The notes under the pieces: generated by a model | Databases searched by the model: none | What the model was told of the DNA's origin: nothing | Seen by the model: the letters and a program-made list of their open reading frames with translations, nothing else | NCBI RefSeq assembly: GCF_005484805.1 | Contig: NZ_CP039432.1 | Location: 2,480,001 to 2,544,000 of the forward strand | DNA from: Rhodococcus sp. SGAir0479 | Lineage (GTDB): Bacteria > Actinomycetota > Actinomycetes > Mycobacteriales > Mycobacteriaceae | Direction of reading: 5' to 3' | Length of the DNA: 64,000 bases | Shown here: in pieces, positions 1-9,298 of the stretch | How positions within the stretch are numbered: the first letter of the stretch is position 1 | Layout of the letters: the number at the start of each line of letters is the position of its first letter | Position numbers and translations under genes: made by a program

Positions 1-2177
1 ACCGCGGCGTCCCCCACCTCGACCTTCACCTGATCCCGCACCCGCCGCGCCGAACCGGGCCCGCCGAAGCCGGCGCCGACCAGCGCGCGGTGCACCACCT
101 CCTCGAGGTAGACCCGTCGCAGCGTCGGTTTCACGACGCCCGCAGCCAGCCGCGACGAATCGAGCAGGTTGCCGACGAGCGCGGTCAGCTGGTCGGCCGA
201 CTCCTCGATGGTGGCCAGCAGCTCCGCGGTGTCCTCGGGCGAGAACTCGATGTCGTCGCTGCGCAGGCTCGACACCGCGGCCTTCACGGCGGCGAGCGGG
301 GTGCGCAGGTCGTGGCTGACGGCCGAGAGCAGCGAACGGCGCAGCCGGTCGGCCTCGGCCAGGGCCGAAGCCTGGCCCGCCTCCTCGGCGAGCTGACGCT
401 GGCGGATCAGCCCGACGGCCTGATTCGCGACCGCATAGAGAACCTTTCGGTCCCGCGCACCCAGTTCGTTCCCCCCTAGCAGCAGCGCGTACTCGCCGTC
501 ACCGGCCTCGCACACGGTCCCCGCCTCGTCGACGGAAGTCGGCGGCGACACTCCCGCGGAACTGACCACGCCGTCGCCCCGCCGGACCACGCTGACGCCC
601 GTCTGTGCGTATGTCTCACGCACCTTCTCGAGCAGCGCCGGCAGATCCGCGCCACGTAGCACCGACCCCGCGAACAGTGCCAGCAGCTCGGCCTCCTGTG
701 ACGCCCGCCGGGCGTCTCGCGCCCTTTCGGCCGCCGCGTCGACCAGCACCGCGACCGCGACCGCCACGACCAGCAACACCACGGTGGTGATGAAGTTGTC
801 GGGCTGGGCGATCGTGAGGCTGTGGAGCGGCGCCGTGAAGAAGTAGTTGAGCAGCAGCCCGGAGACGAGAGCGGACACGATCGCCGGCCCGACGCCACCG
901 AGCAACGCGACAGCCAGGACTACCACGAAGAACAGGGCGTTCTGGCCCCCGACACCGGAGAACCGGTCGACGACCCCCATCAGCACACTCGCGAGCGACG
1001 GCACGACCACCGCCGCCAGCCAGGACACCAGCCGGCGCTCGCGGCTTCCGCGGATCGAGATTCGGCTGCGAGTGGCGGCCTCGTCGTGCGTGACCATGTG
1101 GACGTCGATCTTCCCGGACTGCTGGACGATGGCCGCCCCGATGCCCTCGTCGAAGATCCGCGCCCATCGCGACCTCCGTGACGTCCCGATCACCAGCTGC
1201 GTGGCGTTGACCTCTCGGGCGAACTCGAGCAGCGTCGTCGGGACGTCGTCGCCCACCACGCTGTGCAGGCTCGCGCCGATGTTCGCCGCCAACTTGCGCA
1301 CCCGGCCCATGTCGGAGGCCGAGACGCCTTCCCGACCGTCACCGCGCACGACGTGCACGACCATCAGTTCGGCGCTGGACCTACCGGCGATGCGCCCGGC
1401 CCGGCGGACCAGCGTCTCGGATTCGGGGCCACCGGTGACCGCGACGACCACCCGCTCCCGCGTCTCCCACGTGTCGGTGATCTTGTTCTCGGCCCGGTAC
1501 TTCGCGAGCGCCGCGTCCACCTGGTCGGCCACCCACAGCAGCGCCAGTTCGCGCAACGCCGTCAGATTCCCGCGCCGGAAGTAGTTACCCAGCGCCGCAT
1601 CGACCTTGTCGGCCGCATACACGTTCCCGTGAGAGAGCCTGCGCCGCAACGCCTCCGGCGTGATGTCGACCAACTCCACCTGCGCGGCCGAACGCACCAC
1701 CTCGTCGGGCACGGTCTCGTGTTGCGCCACGCCCGTGATCTGCTGCACCACGTCGTTGAGACTTTCCAGATGCTGCACGTTGAGCGTCGACAGCACGTCG
1801 ATGCCCGCGTCGAGCAGTTCGTTCACGTCCTGCCAACGCTTCTCGTTGCGGCTGCCCGGCGTGTTCGTGTGCGCCAGTTCGTCCACCAGCACCACCGCGG
1901 GCCGACGCGCCAGCACCGCCTCGACGTCGAGTTCGGGCATCGCGGTGCCGCGGTACCGGACCAGCTTCGGTGCGACTACCTCGAGCCCGGACAGTTGCGC
2001 GGCGGTGCGGGGGCGGCCGTGGGTCTCCACGACGGCCGCCACGACGTCACCGCCACGCTCGACCCGCCGCTGCGCCTCCCCGAGCATCGCGTACGTCTTG
2101 CCCACGCCCGGCGCCGCACCGAGATAGATCCGCAGTTCTCCGCGTCGACGCGGGCGGGCCGGCTCGAGGTTGCTCAC
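1..2177 (-). CDS. kdpD: KdpD sensor histidine kinase (C-terminus beyond window)
   Basis: Membrane sensor kinase that, with the response regulator KdpE, controls the kdp operon under potassium limitation. The GTG start at 2177 is the only standard start before the conserved N-terminus and lies 7 bases after the kdpC stop. Visible order: Walker A GAAPGVGKT at residues 20-28, Walker B ending in DELAH near 99-103, a UspA-like domain at about 240-360, four closely spaced membrane segments at about 390-500, a GAF-like region, then the H-box SHDLRTPL with the phosphorylated His at residue 622. About 725 codons are present; KdpD proteins usually have 830-900 residues, so the N, G1 and G2 boxes of the ATPase domain, and probably kdpE, lie outside the window. 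It is the last visible gene of the kdp operon. Confidence 0.95.
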   Translation of the reverse strand, partial: MSNLEPARPRRRGELRIYLGAAPGVGKTYAMLGEAQRRVERGGDVVAAVVETHGRPRTAAQLSGLEVVAPKLVRYRGTAMPELDVEAVLARRPAVVLVDELAHTNTPGSRNEKRWQDVNELLDAGIDVLSTLNVQHLESLNDVVQQITGVAQHETVPDEVVRSAAQVELVDITPEALRRRLSHGNVYAADKVDAALGNYFRRGNLTALRELALLWVADQVDAALAKYRAENKITDTWETRERVVVAVTGGPESETLVRRAGRIAGRSSAELMVVHVVRGDGREGVSASDMGRVRKLAANIGASLHSVVGDDVPTTLLEFAREVNATQLVIGTSRRSRWARIFDEGIGAAIVQQSGKIDVHMVTHDEAATRSRISIRGSRERRLVSWLAAVVVPSLASVLMGVVDRFSGVGGQNALFFVVVLAVALLGGVGPAIVSALVSGLLLNYFFTAPLHSLTIAQPDNFITTVVLLVVAVAVAVLVDAAAERARDARRASQEAELLALFAGSVLRGADLPALLEKVRETYAQTGVSVVRRGDGVVSSAGVSPPTSVDEAGTVCEAGDGEYALLLGGNELGARDRKVLYAVANQAVGLIRQRQLAEEAGQASALAEADRLRRSLLSAVSHDLRTPLAAVKAAVSSLRSDDIEFSPEDTAELLATIEESADQLTALVGNLLDSSRLAAGVVKPTLRRVYLEEVVHRALVGAGFGGPGSARRVRDQVKVEVGDAA

Positions 2178-2184
2178 CCCGTCA

Positions 2185-2835
2185 TCATTCACCCGGCGCC
2201 ACCGGGCCGCACCCAGGCGCGGTCAGTCCCAGTGCCACGTTGAGCTCGAGTACGTTCACCCGCTCGGCCCCGAGGAACCCGAACTGCCGGCCGTCGGTGT
2301 GCTCGGCGACCAACTCGCGCACCCACCCCTCGCTCAGGCCGTTGGCGGCGGCGACACGGCGCACCTGCAGCGCGGCGTATTCCGGCGAGATGTGCGGGTC
2401 GATCCCGGACCCGGAGCCGGTGACGGCGTCGACCGGCACGTCGGTCGCCGCCACCCCCTCCCGTTCGGCGACTGCGGCACGCCGGGCTACGACGAACCCG
2501 GCGAGCACCTCGCTGCTGGGCCCCTGGTTGGACGGCAGCGCCGCGGCCGGGTCGCCCGTGGCGAAGGGGTCGTTGCCCGTGACCGAACCGACCACTCGGT
2601 TGTGGAAGAACGGGTCCGGCTGGCCCGCCGGCGCCGTGGGATCGACTCCCACCCAACGGCTTCCGACCACGCACCCGGCCGCGTCGGCCACCGGCGACCC
2701 CTCCGCGGAGCCCGCACCGAGGCGCCCGACTCCCCACACCGCGGCCGGGTACAGCACCCCGAGGATCGCGGTGAGGGCGAGCAGCACCAGCAGCCCGGCC
2801 CACACCTGTTTGAGCATTGTGATTCCGAATCTCAT
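2185..2835 (-). CDS. kdpC: Potassium-transporting ATPase subunit KdpC
   Basis: The 216-residue small subunit of the high-affinity K+ pump KdpFABC, thought to stabilise the complex and assist ATP binding by KdpB. One membrane anchor lies at about residues 10-30 (LLVLLALTAILGVLYPAA), followed by a periplasmic domain with the family signatures FHNRVVGS, ALPSNQGPSS and GSGIDPHISPEYA. The ATG at 2835 lies 5 bases after the kdpB stop; a second ATG at 2817 is possible. Length and motifs are normal. The gene sits between kdpB and kdpD in one minus-strand operon. Confidence 0.96.
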   Translation of the reverse strand: MRFGITMLKQVWAGLLVLLALTAILGVLYPAAVWGVGRLGAGSAEGSPVADAAGCVVGSRWVGVDPTAPAGQPDPFFHNRVVGSVTGNDPFATGDPAAALPSNQGPSSEVLAGFVVARRAAVAEREGVAATDVPVDAVTGSGSGIDPHISPEYAALQVRRVAAANGLSEGWVRELVAEHTDGRQFGFLGAERVNVLELNVALGLTAPGCGPVAPGE

Positions 2836-2840
2836 TGGGT

Positions 2841-4976
2841 TCACCCGATTCCAGGAACGAGGCGGACGACGAGGTCGATCAGCCAGATGCCGATGAAGGG
2901 GGTGACGACACCACCCACACCGTAGATCAACAGGTTGCGGCCGAGCAGCTTCGACGCCGCCGCCGGCCGGTAGCGGACTCCCTTGAGTGCCAACGGGATC
3001 AGACCGATGATGACGAGGGCGTTGAAGATCACCGCCGACAGGATCGCCGACTGCGGGCTCGCCAGCTGCATGATGTTCAGCACCGCCAGCTGGGGGTAGA
3101 TGCTGCTGAACAGCGCCGGCAGGATCGCGAAGTACTTCGCCAGATCGTTCGCGAGCGAGAACGTCGTCAGCGCGCCGCGCGTGATCAGCAACTGCTTGCC
3201 GATCTCGACCACCTCGATGAGCTTGGTGGGATCCGAGTCCAGATCCACCATGTTGCCGGCCTCCTTGGCCGCCGACGTCCCGGTGTTCATCGCCACGCCC
3301 ACGTCCGCCTGCGCCAGTGCGGGCGCGTCGTTGGTGCCGTCCCCGGTCATCGCGACCAGCCGGCCGCCCTCCTGTTCCCGGCGGATGCGGTCGAGCTTGT
3401 CCTCGGGGGTCGCCTCGGCCATGAAGTCGTCGACGCCGGCCTCCTCGGCGATCGCCCGCGCGGTGAGCGGATTGTCGCCCGTGACCATGATCGTGCGGAT
3501 GCCCATCGCGCGCAGCTCGGCGAATCGGTCGGCGATCCCCGGCTTGACCACGTCGGTCAGGGCGATCACGCCCAGCACGGTCGCGGTGCCGCGCTCGGCG
3601 ACGGCGACGACCAGCGGGGTGCCCCCGGCGAGCGCGACCTTCTCCACGGCGGCGGACACGGCCGGGTCGACGGTCGCCCCGAACCCGGCCACCCAGGCCA
3701 GCACGGCGTCGCCGGCGCCCTTGCGCACCCGCTGTGGGCCGGCCGCGGTCGCGACGTCCAGACCGCTCATCCGGGTCTGCGCGGTGAACGCCACGAACTC
3801 GCCGGCCCGCTCGTGTGCCGCGGCGTCGGTGACCAGCCCGAATCGTTCGGCGCACAGCTCGACGATGCTGCGCCCCTCGGGAGTTCCGTCGGCGAGACTC
3901 GACATCCGCGCGGCGGCCGCGAGTTCGACCTCGGACCGACCGGGGGCGGGATACAGCGCCGTCGCCCGTCGGTTGCCGAAGGTGATGGTGCCGGTCTTGT
4001 CCATCAGCAGCGTGTCGATGTCTCCGGCGGCCTCCACCGCCCGTCCCGACATCGCCAGGACGTTGCGCTGGACCAGCCGGTCCATCCCGGCGATCCCGAT
4101 CGCGGACAGCAGCGCCCCGATCGTGGTGGGAATCAGGCACACCAGCAGCGCGATCAACTTGATCGGATCCTGCGCCTCACCGGCGTACTGCCCCATCGGC
4201 CCGATCGCGACGACGGCGAGCAGGAAGACGATCGTGAGCGATGCGAGCAGGATGTTCAGCGCGATCTCGTTGGGGGTCTTCTTGCGTGCGGCCCCCTCGA
4301 CGAGCGCGATCATCCGGTCGACGAACGACTGCCCCGGCGCACACGTGATCTGCACGACGATCCGATCGGACAGCACCGTGGTGCCGCCGGTGACCGCGCA
4401 GCGATCACCGCCGGATTCGCGGACCACGGGCGCCGATTCGCCGGTGATGGCGGATTCGTCGACGGTGGCGATGCCGTCGACGACGTCGCCGTCGCCCGGG
4501 ATCACCTCGCCGGTCGACACCACCACGGTGTCACCGACGGTGAGCGCGGTGGCGGAGACCTCCTCGATCGCACCGGACGCGGTCAGTCGTCGGGCCACGG
4601 TGTCCTGTTTGACTTTCCGCAGGCTCGCGGCCTGCGCCTTGCCGCGCCCCTCCGCGACCGACTCGGCGAGGTTCGCGAACAGCACGGTGAACCACAGCCA
4701 CGCGGCCACCAGCCACGCGAAGAGCGTGGGCTGAGCGATCGCCATGACGGTCGTGACGATCGACCCGACCAGGACCACGAACATCACCGGGTTGCGCGCC
4801 TGGTGACGCGGATCGAGTTTGCGCACCGCACCCGGGAGCGACGTGATCAGCTGGCGGGGGCTGAAGATGCCTGCCCGCACCGGTGACTGCCCGGTGCCCG
4901 GCTGGTGGACGGTGGTGTCGGTAGCGGTGTCGTCGGTAGTGACGGTCGTATCTGTCGTATCTGTCCGCAGACTCAT
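2841..4976 (-). CDS. kdpB: Potassium-transporting ATPase ATP-binding subunit KdpB
   Basis: P-type ATPase subunit of about 711 residues that hydrolyses ATP to drive K+ import through KdpA. The phosphorylated aspartate of DKTGT is residue 326. The actuator motif TGES lies in AITGESAPV, the hinge motif is [10 protein letters not shown], and [11 protein letters not shown] closes the P domain. The first 25 residues are rich in Thr and Asp and poorly conserved, as in related actinomycetes. The ATG at 4976 overlaps the kdpA stop by four bases (ATGA), which indicates translational coupling. A longer reading frame continues upstream but lies inside kdpA in another frame and is rejected. Confidence 0.97.
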   Translation of the reverse strand: MSLRTDTTDTTVTTDDTATDTTVHQPGTGQSPVRAGIFSPRQLITSLPGAVRKLDPRHQARNPVMFVVLVGSIVTTVMAIAQPTLFAWLVAAWLWFTVLFANLAESVAEGRGKAQAASLRKVKQDTVARRLTASGAIEEVSATALTVGDTVVVSTGEVIPGDGDVVDGIATVDESAITGESAPVVRESGGDRCAVTGGTTVLSDRIVVQITCAPGQSFVDRMIALVEGAARKKTPNEIALNILLASLTIVFLLAVVAIGPMGQYAGEAQDPIKLIALLVCLIPTTIGALLSAIGIAGMDRLVQRNVLAMSGRAVEAAGDIDTLLMDKTGTITFGNRRATALYPAPGRSEVELAAAARMSSLADGTPEGRSIVELCAERFGLVTDAAAHERAGEFVAFTAQTRMSGLDVATAAGPQRVRKGAGDAVLAWVAGFGATVDPAVSAAVEKVALAGGTPLVVAVAERGTATVLGVIALTDVVKPGIADRFAELRAMGIRTIMVTGDNPLTARAIAEEAGVDDFMAEATPEDKLDRIRREQEGGRLVAMTGDGTNDAPALAQADVGVAMNTGTSAAKEAGNMVDLDSDPTKLIEVVEIGKQLLITRGALTTFSLANDLAKYFAILPALFSSIYPQLAVLNIMQLASPQSAILSAVIFNALVIIGLIPLALKGVRYRPAAASKLLGRNLLIYGVGGVVTPFIGIWLIDLVVRLVPGIG

Positions 4977-6673
4977 TGCAGGGCCTCCGAGATGGGCCCG
5001 AGAGCGAGGGCCGGGAAGAAGGTGAGGGCCGCGACCAGCACGACGGTGCCGGTGAGCAGGCCCGCGAACATGGGGCCGGCGGTGGGCAGGGTGCCCGCGC
5101 CGGCCGGGGTGCGGCGCTGCGCCGAGAGTGATCCGGCGAGGGCGAGCACGAAGAGGATCGGCAGGAAGCGGCCCAGCAACATGCACACGCCGAGCGACGA
5201 CTGGAACCAGTCGCTGGTCACGGTGAGGCCGCCGAACGCGCTGCCGTTGTTGTTCGACGCCGACGCGTACGCGTAGAGCACCTCGGTGAAACCGTGGATC
5301 GACTGCGGGCTACCCGGATCGCCGCTGTTGCCGAGGTATCCGGCGGTGGAACCGAGGATCACCGTGACCCCGGTGCCGATCAGGACGAGCGCGGGCATCA
5401 CGAGGACCGACAACGCCGCGAGCGTGATCTCCCGCTGCCCCAGCTTCTTGCCGAGGTACTCGGGCGTGCGGCCGACCAGCAAGCCGCCGACGAACACCGC
5501 GATCAGCGCCAGCACGAGAATTCCGTAGAGGCCGGTGCCGACACCTCCCGGCGCGATCTCGCCGAGCAGCATGTTCAGCAGCACGGCGCCGCCGCCCAGC
5601 GGCGACATGCTGTCGTGCGCCGAGTTGACAGCACCGGTACTGGTGCCGGTGGTGGACACGGCGAACAGCGCCGAGCCGGGGATGCCGAACCGAACTTCCT
5701 TGCCTTCCATCATGGATCCGGCCGCGGTCGCGGCCGCACCGCGGGCTCCGGACTCGGCGGCGAGCGTGACCGCGAGCAGCCCGAAGTACAGCGTCGACAT
5801 CACTGCCAGCAGCGTCAGCCCCTGCCGGCGGTCGCCGACCATGGTGCCGAACGTGCGGGTCAGCGCGACCGGGATGAGCAGGATCGCGAGGATCTCCACG
5901 ACGTTCGTCAGCGGTGTCGGGTTCTCGAACGGATGCGCGGAGTTGGCAGCGAGGATGCCGCCGCCGTTGGTGCCGAGTTCCTTGATCGCCTCCTGCGAGG
6001 CGACCGGTGCGAGCGCGTTGGTGACGCTCGTGCCGTCGAGTCCGGTCGACGCGAATCCGGTGTGGAAAGACTGGATCACGCCCTGGCTCAGCAGCACGAG
6101 CGCGACGACGAACGCGATCGGTAGCAAGATGCGCAGGCTGCCGCGGACGAGATCGACCCAGAAGTTGCCGACCTCGCCGCCGCGCGACACCCGGACGAAG
6201 CCTCGGATCAGCGCGGCAGCCACCGCCATGCCGACCGCTGCCGAGACGAAGTTCTGGACCGCCAGGCCGGCCGCCTGGGTCAGGTGGCTCATCGTGGTCT
6301 CGGGAACGTACGACTGCCAGTTGGTGTTGGCGACGAACGACGCCGCCGTGTTGAACGCGACGGCGGGGCTGACGCCGTCGAGCCCGCCGCCGAGCGGCAG
6401 CACGCCCTGGACGCGTTGGAGGAGGTACAGCAGCAGCACGCTCGCGGCGGAGAAGCCGAGCAGGCTGCCCGCGTAGCCGTACCAGGTCTGCTCGGCGCGC
6501 GGGTCGATCCGGCAGAGCCGGTAGAGGAAGGATTCCAGGCGCAGGTCGGCCGACCGGAGATCGGTGTCGGTCGTGTAGACCTTCGCCATGTAGTCACCGA
6601 CGGGGACGTACAGGATCGCGAGCACGGCAACGACCAGTGCTACCTGCAGTCCCGCGGCGAGAGCGGGATTCAT
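4973..6673 (-). CDS. kdpA: Potassium-transporting ATPase K+-binding subunit KdpA
   Basis: The 566-residue channel-like subunit that binds and selects K+ in the KdpFABC complex; about ten membrane helices of the superfamily of K+ transporters. Selectivity-filter-like segments are visible: [16 protein letters not shown] near residues 105-120, [19 protein letters not shown] in the middle, and [14 protein letters not shown] near the C-terminus. The ATG at 6673 follows kdpF with a 65-base gap. The stop overlaps kdpB by four bases. Length matches the family (about 550-570 residues). Confidence 0.97.
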   Translation of the reverse strand: MNPALAAGLQVALVVAVLAILYVPVGDYMAKVYTTDTDLRSADLRLESFLYRLCRIDPRAEQTWYGYAGSLLGFSAASVLLLYLLQRVQGVLPLGGGLDGVSPAVAFNTAASFVANTNWQSYVPETTMSHLTQAAGLAVQNFVSAAVGMAVAAALIRGFVRVSRGGEVGNFWVDLVRGSLRILLPIAFVVALVLLSQGVIQSFHTGFASTGLDGTSVTNALAPVASQEAIKELGTNGGGILAANSAHPFENPTPLTNVVEILAILLIPVALTRTFGTMVGDRRQGLTLLAVMSTLYFGLLAVTLAAESGARGAAATAAGSMMEGKEVRFGIPGSALFAVSTTGTSTGAVNSAHDSMSPLGGGAVLLNMLLGEIAPGGVGTGLYGILVLALIAVFVGGLLVGRTPEYLGKKLGQREITLAALSVLVMPALVLIGTGVTVILGSTAGYLGNSGDPGSPQSIHGFTEVLYAYASASNNNGSAFGGLTVTSDWFQSSLGVCMLLGRFLPILFVLALAGSLSAQRRTPAGAGTLPTAGPMFAGLLTGTVVLVAALTFFPALALGPISEALQ

Positions 6674-6738
6674 GTGGACTGTGACCTTTCAGGGACCACG
6701 CTGGCGCGTGTCAGGGACCGCTCGTCGATCACGCGGAG

Positions 6739-6837
6739 TCAGAACCGTTCGGGGTTCAGCAGCGCGACGAGCAGGTAGACCACCAGGGCGGCGGCGATCA
6801 CGACGACGACGGCACCGGCCGTTCCCGCAGCGGTCAC
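6739..6837 (-). CDS. kdpF: KdpF, 32-residue subunit of the Kdp complex
   Basis: A GTG-started peptide of 32 residues with one membrane helix (AVVVVIAAALVVYLLVALLN) and the family ending NPERF. KdpF is a single-helix lipid-like stabiliser of KdpFABC, normally 25-32 residues and encoded directly upstream of kdpA, as here. The start overlaps the stop of the upstream 30-residue ORF in the sequence GTGA, so the two are probably translationally coupled. The gene is below common ORF-length cut-offs and easily missed. Confidence 0.9.
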   Translation of the reverse strand: MTAAGTAGAVVVVIAAALVVYLLVALLNPERF

Positions 6838-6926
6838 CGCACGCTCCTCGACTGCAGTCCGCGCAGCACCAGCGCGCACACGATGAACACAGCGATGATC
6901 AACCCGACGTATGCCAAGTCAGCCAT
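6834..6926 (-). CDS. 30-residue membrane microprotein heading the kdp operon
   Basis: An ATG-started ORF of 30 residues beginning MADLAYVGLIIAVFIVCALV, followed by a short basic tail (LRGLQSRSVR). It has one membrane helix, short N-terminal outside part and positively charged C-terminus, so the C-terminus should face the cytoplasm. A purine-rich GGAAGGGAA ribosome-binding site precedes the ATG. The stop overlaps the kdpF start by four bases (GTGA). Similar tiny proteins precede kdpF in other actinomycetes as far as I recall, but I know of no assigned function. Coding status is supported by the RBS, the coupling and the helix-plus-basic-tail design; a role in Kdp assembly or regulation is inference. 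Confidence 0.75.
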   Translation of the reverse strand: MADLAYVGLIIAVFIVCALVLRGLQSRSVR

Positions 6927-7033
6927 GGCGTTCCCTTCCGGCTTCGAATTCGGGCGCACGCTCCGGACCGCAGCGTCGCGCGTGGCGTCGGTGTTCGACG
7001 CGCACCACCGGAGCCTGCACCCGTCCGGAACCC

Positions 7034-7061
7034 GTCAGCGCTGTCCTGACACTTCGCTGAC
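7034..7061. promoter_or_regulatory. Dyad GTCAGCG-N14-CGCTGAC ahead of the kdp operon
   Basis: Perfect 7-base inverted repeats (7034-7040 and 7055-7061) lie about 110 bases upstream of the first kdp-operon ORF and 30 bases after the upstream flavoprotein gene. It could be a KdpE or other operator, or a weak terminator of the upstream gene. No T-run follows, which favours an operator, but the assignment is open. Confidence 0.35.
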
Positions 7062-7090
7062 GTCGGCACCAGAGCGCATTGACGCGATCT

Positions 7091-7747
7091 TTACGGCGCC
7101 GCCCCCTCGCCTGTGAGGGCGATCACCGAGGGGGGTGTCGGGACGCGGTCCGGCACCCACGGCGCCCGGACCGCTTCTCCCGCAACCGTTCGCATCGGCA
7201 CGATGCCGGCCCACACGTCCGGGTTCAGATCACCCTCGCCGGGCGGCGCCGCGCGGATCTTGACCGTCCACTGTCCCGGTTCGATCGGCAGCGCCAGGGT
7301 GAGGGTCGCGGCCAGTTCCTTGCGCGTCGCCGGCCGCACCTCGGCGCTGCGCCCCGGAACCAGGGCGTCCGACAGGGCCGTCAACGCCTGCTCCGCCTCG
7401 TGTGCCGCGAGCGGGATCGGATTCCCGCGCACCACCGCGGAACGGTAGTTGGCCGACGAGTCGAACAAGTTGTCCGCCACCACGATCGCGTCGAGCACGG
7501 TGACACACAGCACTGCGGGGGCGGCGGCCGCGACGTGCCGTAGTGCGCCGGCGCCGGTCGAGCCGTGCAGCAGGATCCGGTCACCCACCCGCGCGTACAA
7601 CATCGGTACCGCCCACGGCATCCCGTCGACGACGGTCGCCAGCGTGCCGACGGAGCACGCGTCGAGAACGGCGTCGAGGTCGGCCCGTTCGGAGCGGGAT
7701 CGTTCGGGCAGCCTGCGGATACGGGTCATGTCGGTGAAGGAAGTCAC
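7091..7747 (-). CDS. Pyridoxamine 5'-phosphate oxidase-family flavoprotein (Pyridox_ox_2 type)
   Basis: A protein of about 218 residues with the split-barrel flavin-binding fold. Recognisable family segments are RIRRLPERSRSERADL at the start, TLATVVDGMPWAVPMLYARVGDRILLHGSTGAGAL and VTVLDAIVVADNLFDSSANYRS. This matches the Pyridox_ox_2 / NimA-like group rather than true PdxH. Two starts are possible: GTG at 7747 or ATG at 7728, which directly precedes RIRRLPER. It is divergent from a MocR regulator with about 80 bases between them, the usual arrangement of a MocR target. The substrate is unknown; a role in B6 or flavin-dependent detoxification is inference. Confidence 0.8.
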   Translation of the reverse strand: MTSFTDMTRIRRLPERSRSERADLDAVLDACSVGTLATVVDGMPWAVPMLYARVGDRILLHGSTGAGALRHVAAAAPAVLCVTVLDAIVVADNLFDSSANYRSAVVRGNPIPLAAHEAEQALTALSDALVPGRSAEVRPATRKELAATLTLALPIEPGQWTVKIRAAPPGEGDLNPDVWAGIVPMRTVAGEAVRAPWVPDRVPTPPSVIALTGEGAAP

Positions 7748-7791
7748 GGACGGATCGTCGCCGAATACCGGTTCGGTCGACAGATCCGGAA

Positions 7792-7819
7792 TTGCCCGAG
7801 GCGGTAGACCAATTAGAGT
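7792..7819 (+). promoter_or_regulatory. Candidate leaderless promoter of the MocR gene
   Basis: TTGCCC (7792-7797) and TAGAGT (7814-7819) are separated by 16 bases and resemble -35 and -10 boxes. The -10 box ends six bases before the ATG at 7826, so transcription would begin at the start codon itself. No Shine-Dalgarno sequence precedes that ATG, which fits a leaderless mRNA, common in actinomycetes. Confidence 0.45.
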
Positions 7820-7825
7820 CGCGGC

Positions 7826-9298
7826 ATGGCCCGCACCCCGCGCGACGTCCACGTCCGGCTCGAGCTCGCGCCCACCGCGGCACCGCTGCGCCATCGGATC
7901 GCCGGAGCCGTCGTCGCGGCGCTCCGGGAGGGCGGGCTCGCACCCGGGGACGCGCTGCCACCGTCGCGCACTCTCGCCGCCGACCTGGGTGTCTCGCGGG
8001 CCGCCGTCGTCGACGCGTACGACGAACTGGCGGCCGCGGGCTTCGTGGTCGCGCGCGCCGGGTCGGGAACCCGCGTCGCGGCGGGTGCCGACCGGGCCGC
8101 TCGCGCGGGCGTCGAACCGCATGTCCTTCCGCCCACGAGTGTGGCCGCACCTGCTGCCGCGAGTCGGCCGGCGCCCGGTATCGACCTCTCCCCCGGCTAC
8201 CCGGACACCGAGCTGGTGTCGACGCGGGACTGGCGCAGCGCCTGGCGCTCGGCGGCGGCCGCGCCCGTGCCACCCGGCGTGCCCGGTCCCGACGGACATG
8301 CCGAACTACGGCACGCCCTCGCGATGCACCTGCGCCGCACCCGTGGAATCGCCGCTGCCCCCGACGAACTCGTGATCGTACCGGGAGTGGGATCGGCGTT
8401 GCGGACCCTCGTGACGGCGTCCGGCGCGGCCGGCCGCACGATCGCTTTCGAGGACCCCGGCTACCCGAAGGCGCGATGGGCGCTCGAGTCGGGCGGGGCC
8501 CGCGTCCGCCCCGAGGCCGTCGACGCCGACGGACTCGACCCTGCGCGGGTGCGCGCATCGGACGCGGCCGTCTACTGCACACCGGCACATCAGTATCCGA
8601 TGGGGTGTCGACTGCCGGCATCGCGTCGGGCCGTGCTCGTCGCCGAGGCGCGGGCCGCCGGGCGCCTGGTGATCGAGGACGACTACGACGGTGAGTTCCG
8701 CTACGGCGTGGCTCCGTTACCGGCGTTGCGGAGCGTGGCGGGCGGCCGCGACTGCGTCGCCTACGTGGGAACCGCGTCGAAGATCGTCTCGCCGGGCCTA
8801 CGCCTGGCCTGGATCGTTCCCCCGCCCGCCCTGGTGCAACCGATTCACGCCGCGCTGCGTGAGAGCGGGGACTCCGCGTGCGCCGTGACATCGGCAGCAC
8901 TGGCCCGCTTCGTCGACTCCGGCGCTCTCACGCGTCATCTCGCCAGGGCCGCACGCACGTACGCTGCCCGCCGCCACGCATTCGTGGCGGCGCTGCGCCG
9001 GTATCTCCCCGACGTCCGGCTGACCGGCGTCGACGCCGGTCTGCACGTGGCGCTGCAGCTGCCGGAGGGTACCGACGACGTCGCCGTCGCCGCGGAGATC
9101 GCCCGGCGCGGGGTGAGGGTGCCACCGTTGGCGCGGTATCGGGCGACCGAACCCGGCCCGCGCGGGCTGCTCTGCGGCTATGCGCGGCTGCCCGAATCGA
9201 AGGCCGACGCCGCCGCGAGGACGATCGCCGACGTCATCCGCGAACGAGCCGGGGCCGCGGCTGACACCTGGGGCAGCTGTAGGACGAGCGGTTCATGA
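7826..9298 (+). CDS. MocR/PdxR-type GntR regulator with aminotransferase domain
   Basis: A 490-residue fusion of a winged-helix GntR DNA-binding domain (about 10-75, with [25 protein letters not shown]) and a fold-type I aminotransferase-like domain. PLP-site motifs are visible: [10 protein letters not shown] and the Schiff-base lysine in [17 protein letters not shown]. MocR proteins sense PLP or PLP-amino acid adducts; PdxR members control B6 synthesis. No pdxS or pdxT is adjacent, so the likely target is the divergent flavoprotein gene. The 3' end runs 65 bases into mutM on the opposite strand, and the last about 20 residues lie in that overlap. Confidence 0.88.
   Translation: MARTPRDVHVRLELAPTAAPLRHRIAGAVVAALREGGLAPGDALPPSRTLAADLGVSRAAVVDAYDELAAAGFVVARAGSGTRVAAGADRAARAGVEPHVLPPTSVAAPAAASRPAPGIDLSPGYPDTELVSTRDWRSAWRSAAAAPVPPGVPGPDGHAELRHALAMHLRRTRGIAAAPDELVIVPGVGSALRTLVTASGAAGRTIAFEDPGYPKARWALESGGARVRPEAVDADGLDPARVRASDAAVYCTPAHQYPMGCRLPASRRAVLVAEARAAGRLVIEDDYDGEFRYGVAPLPALRSVAGGRDCVAYVGTASKIVSPGLRLAWIVPPPALVQPIHAALRESGDSACAVTSAALARFVDSGALTRHLARAARTYAARRHAFVAALRRYLPDVRLTGVDAGLHVALQLPEGTDDVAVAAEIARRGVRVPPLARYRATEPGPRGLLCGYARLPESKADAAARTIADVIRERAGAAADTWGSCRTSGS

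Noticed and set aside
2835-4886. Plus-strand open frame of 683 codons
   Set aside because: It is antisense to kdpB; the sequence is Arg/Asp/His-rich without motifs.
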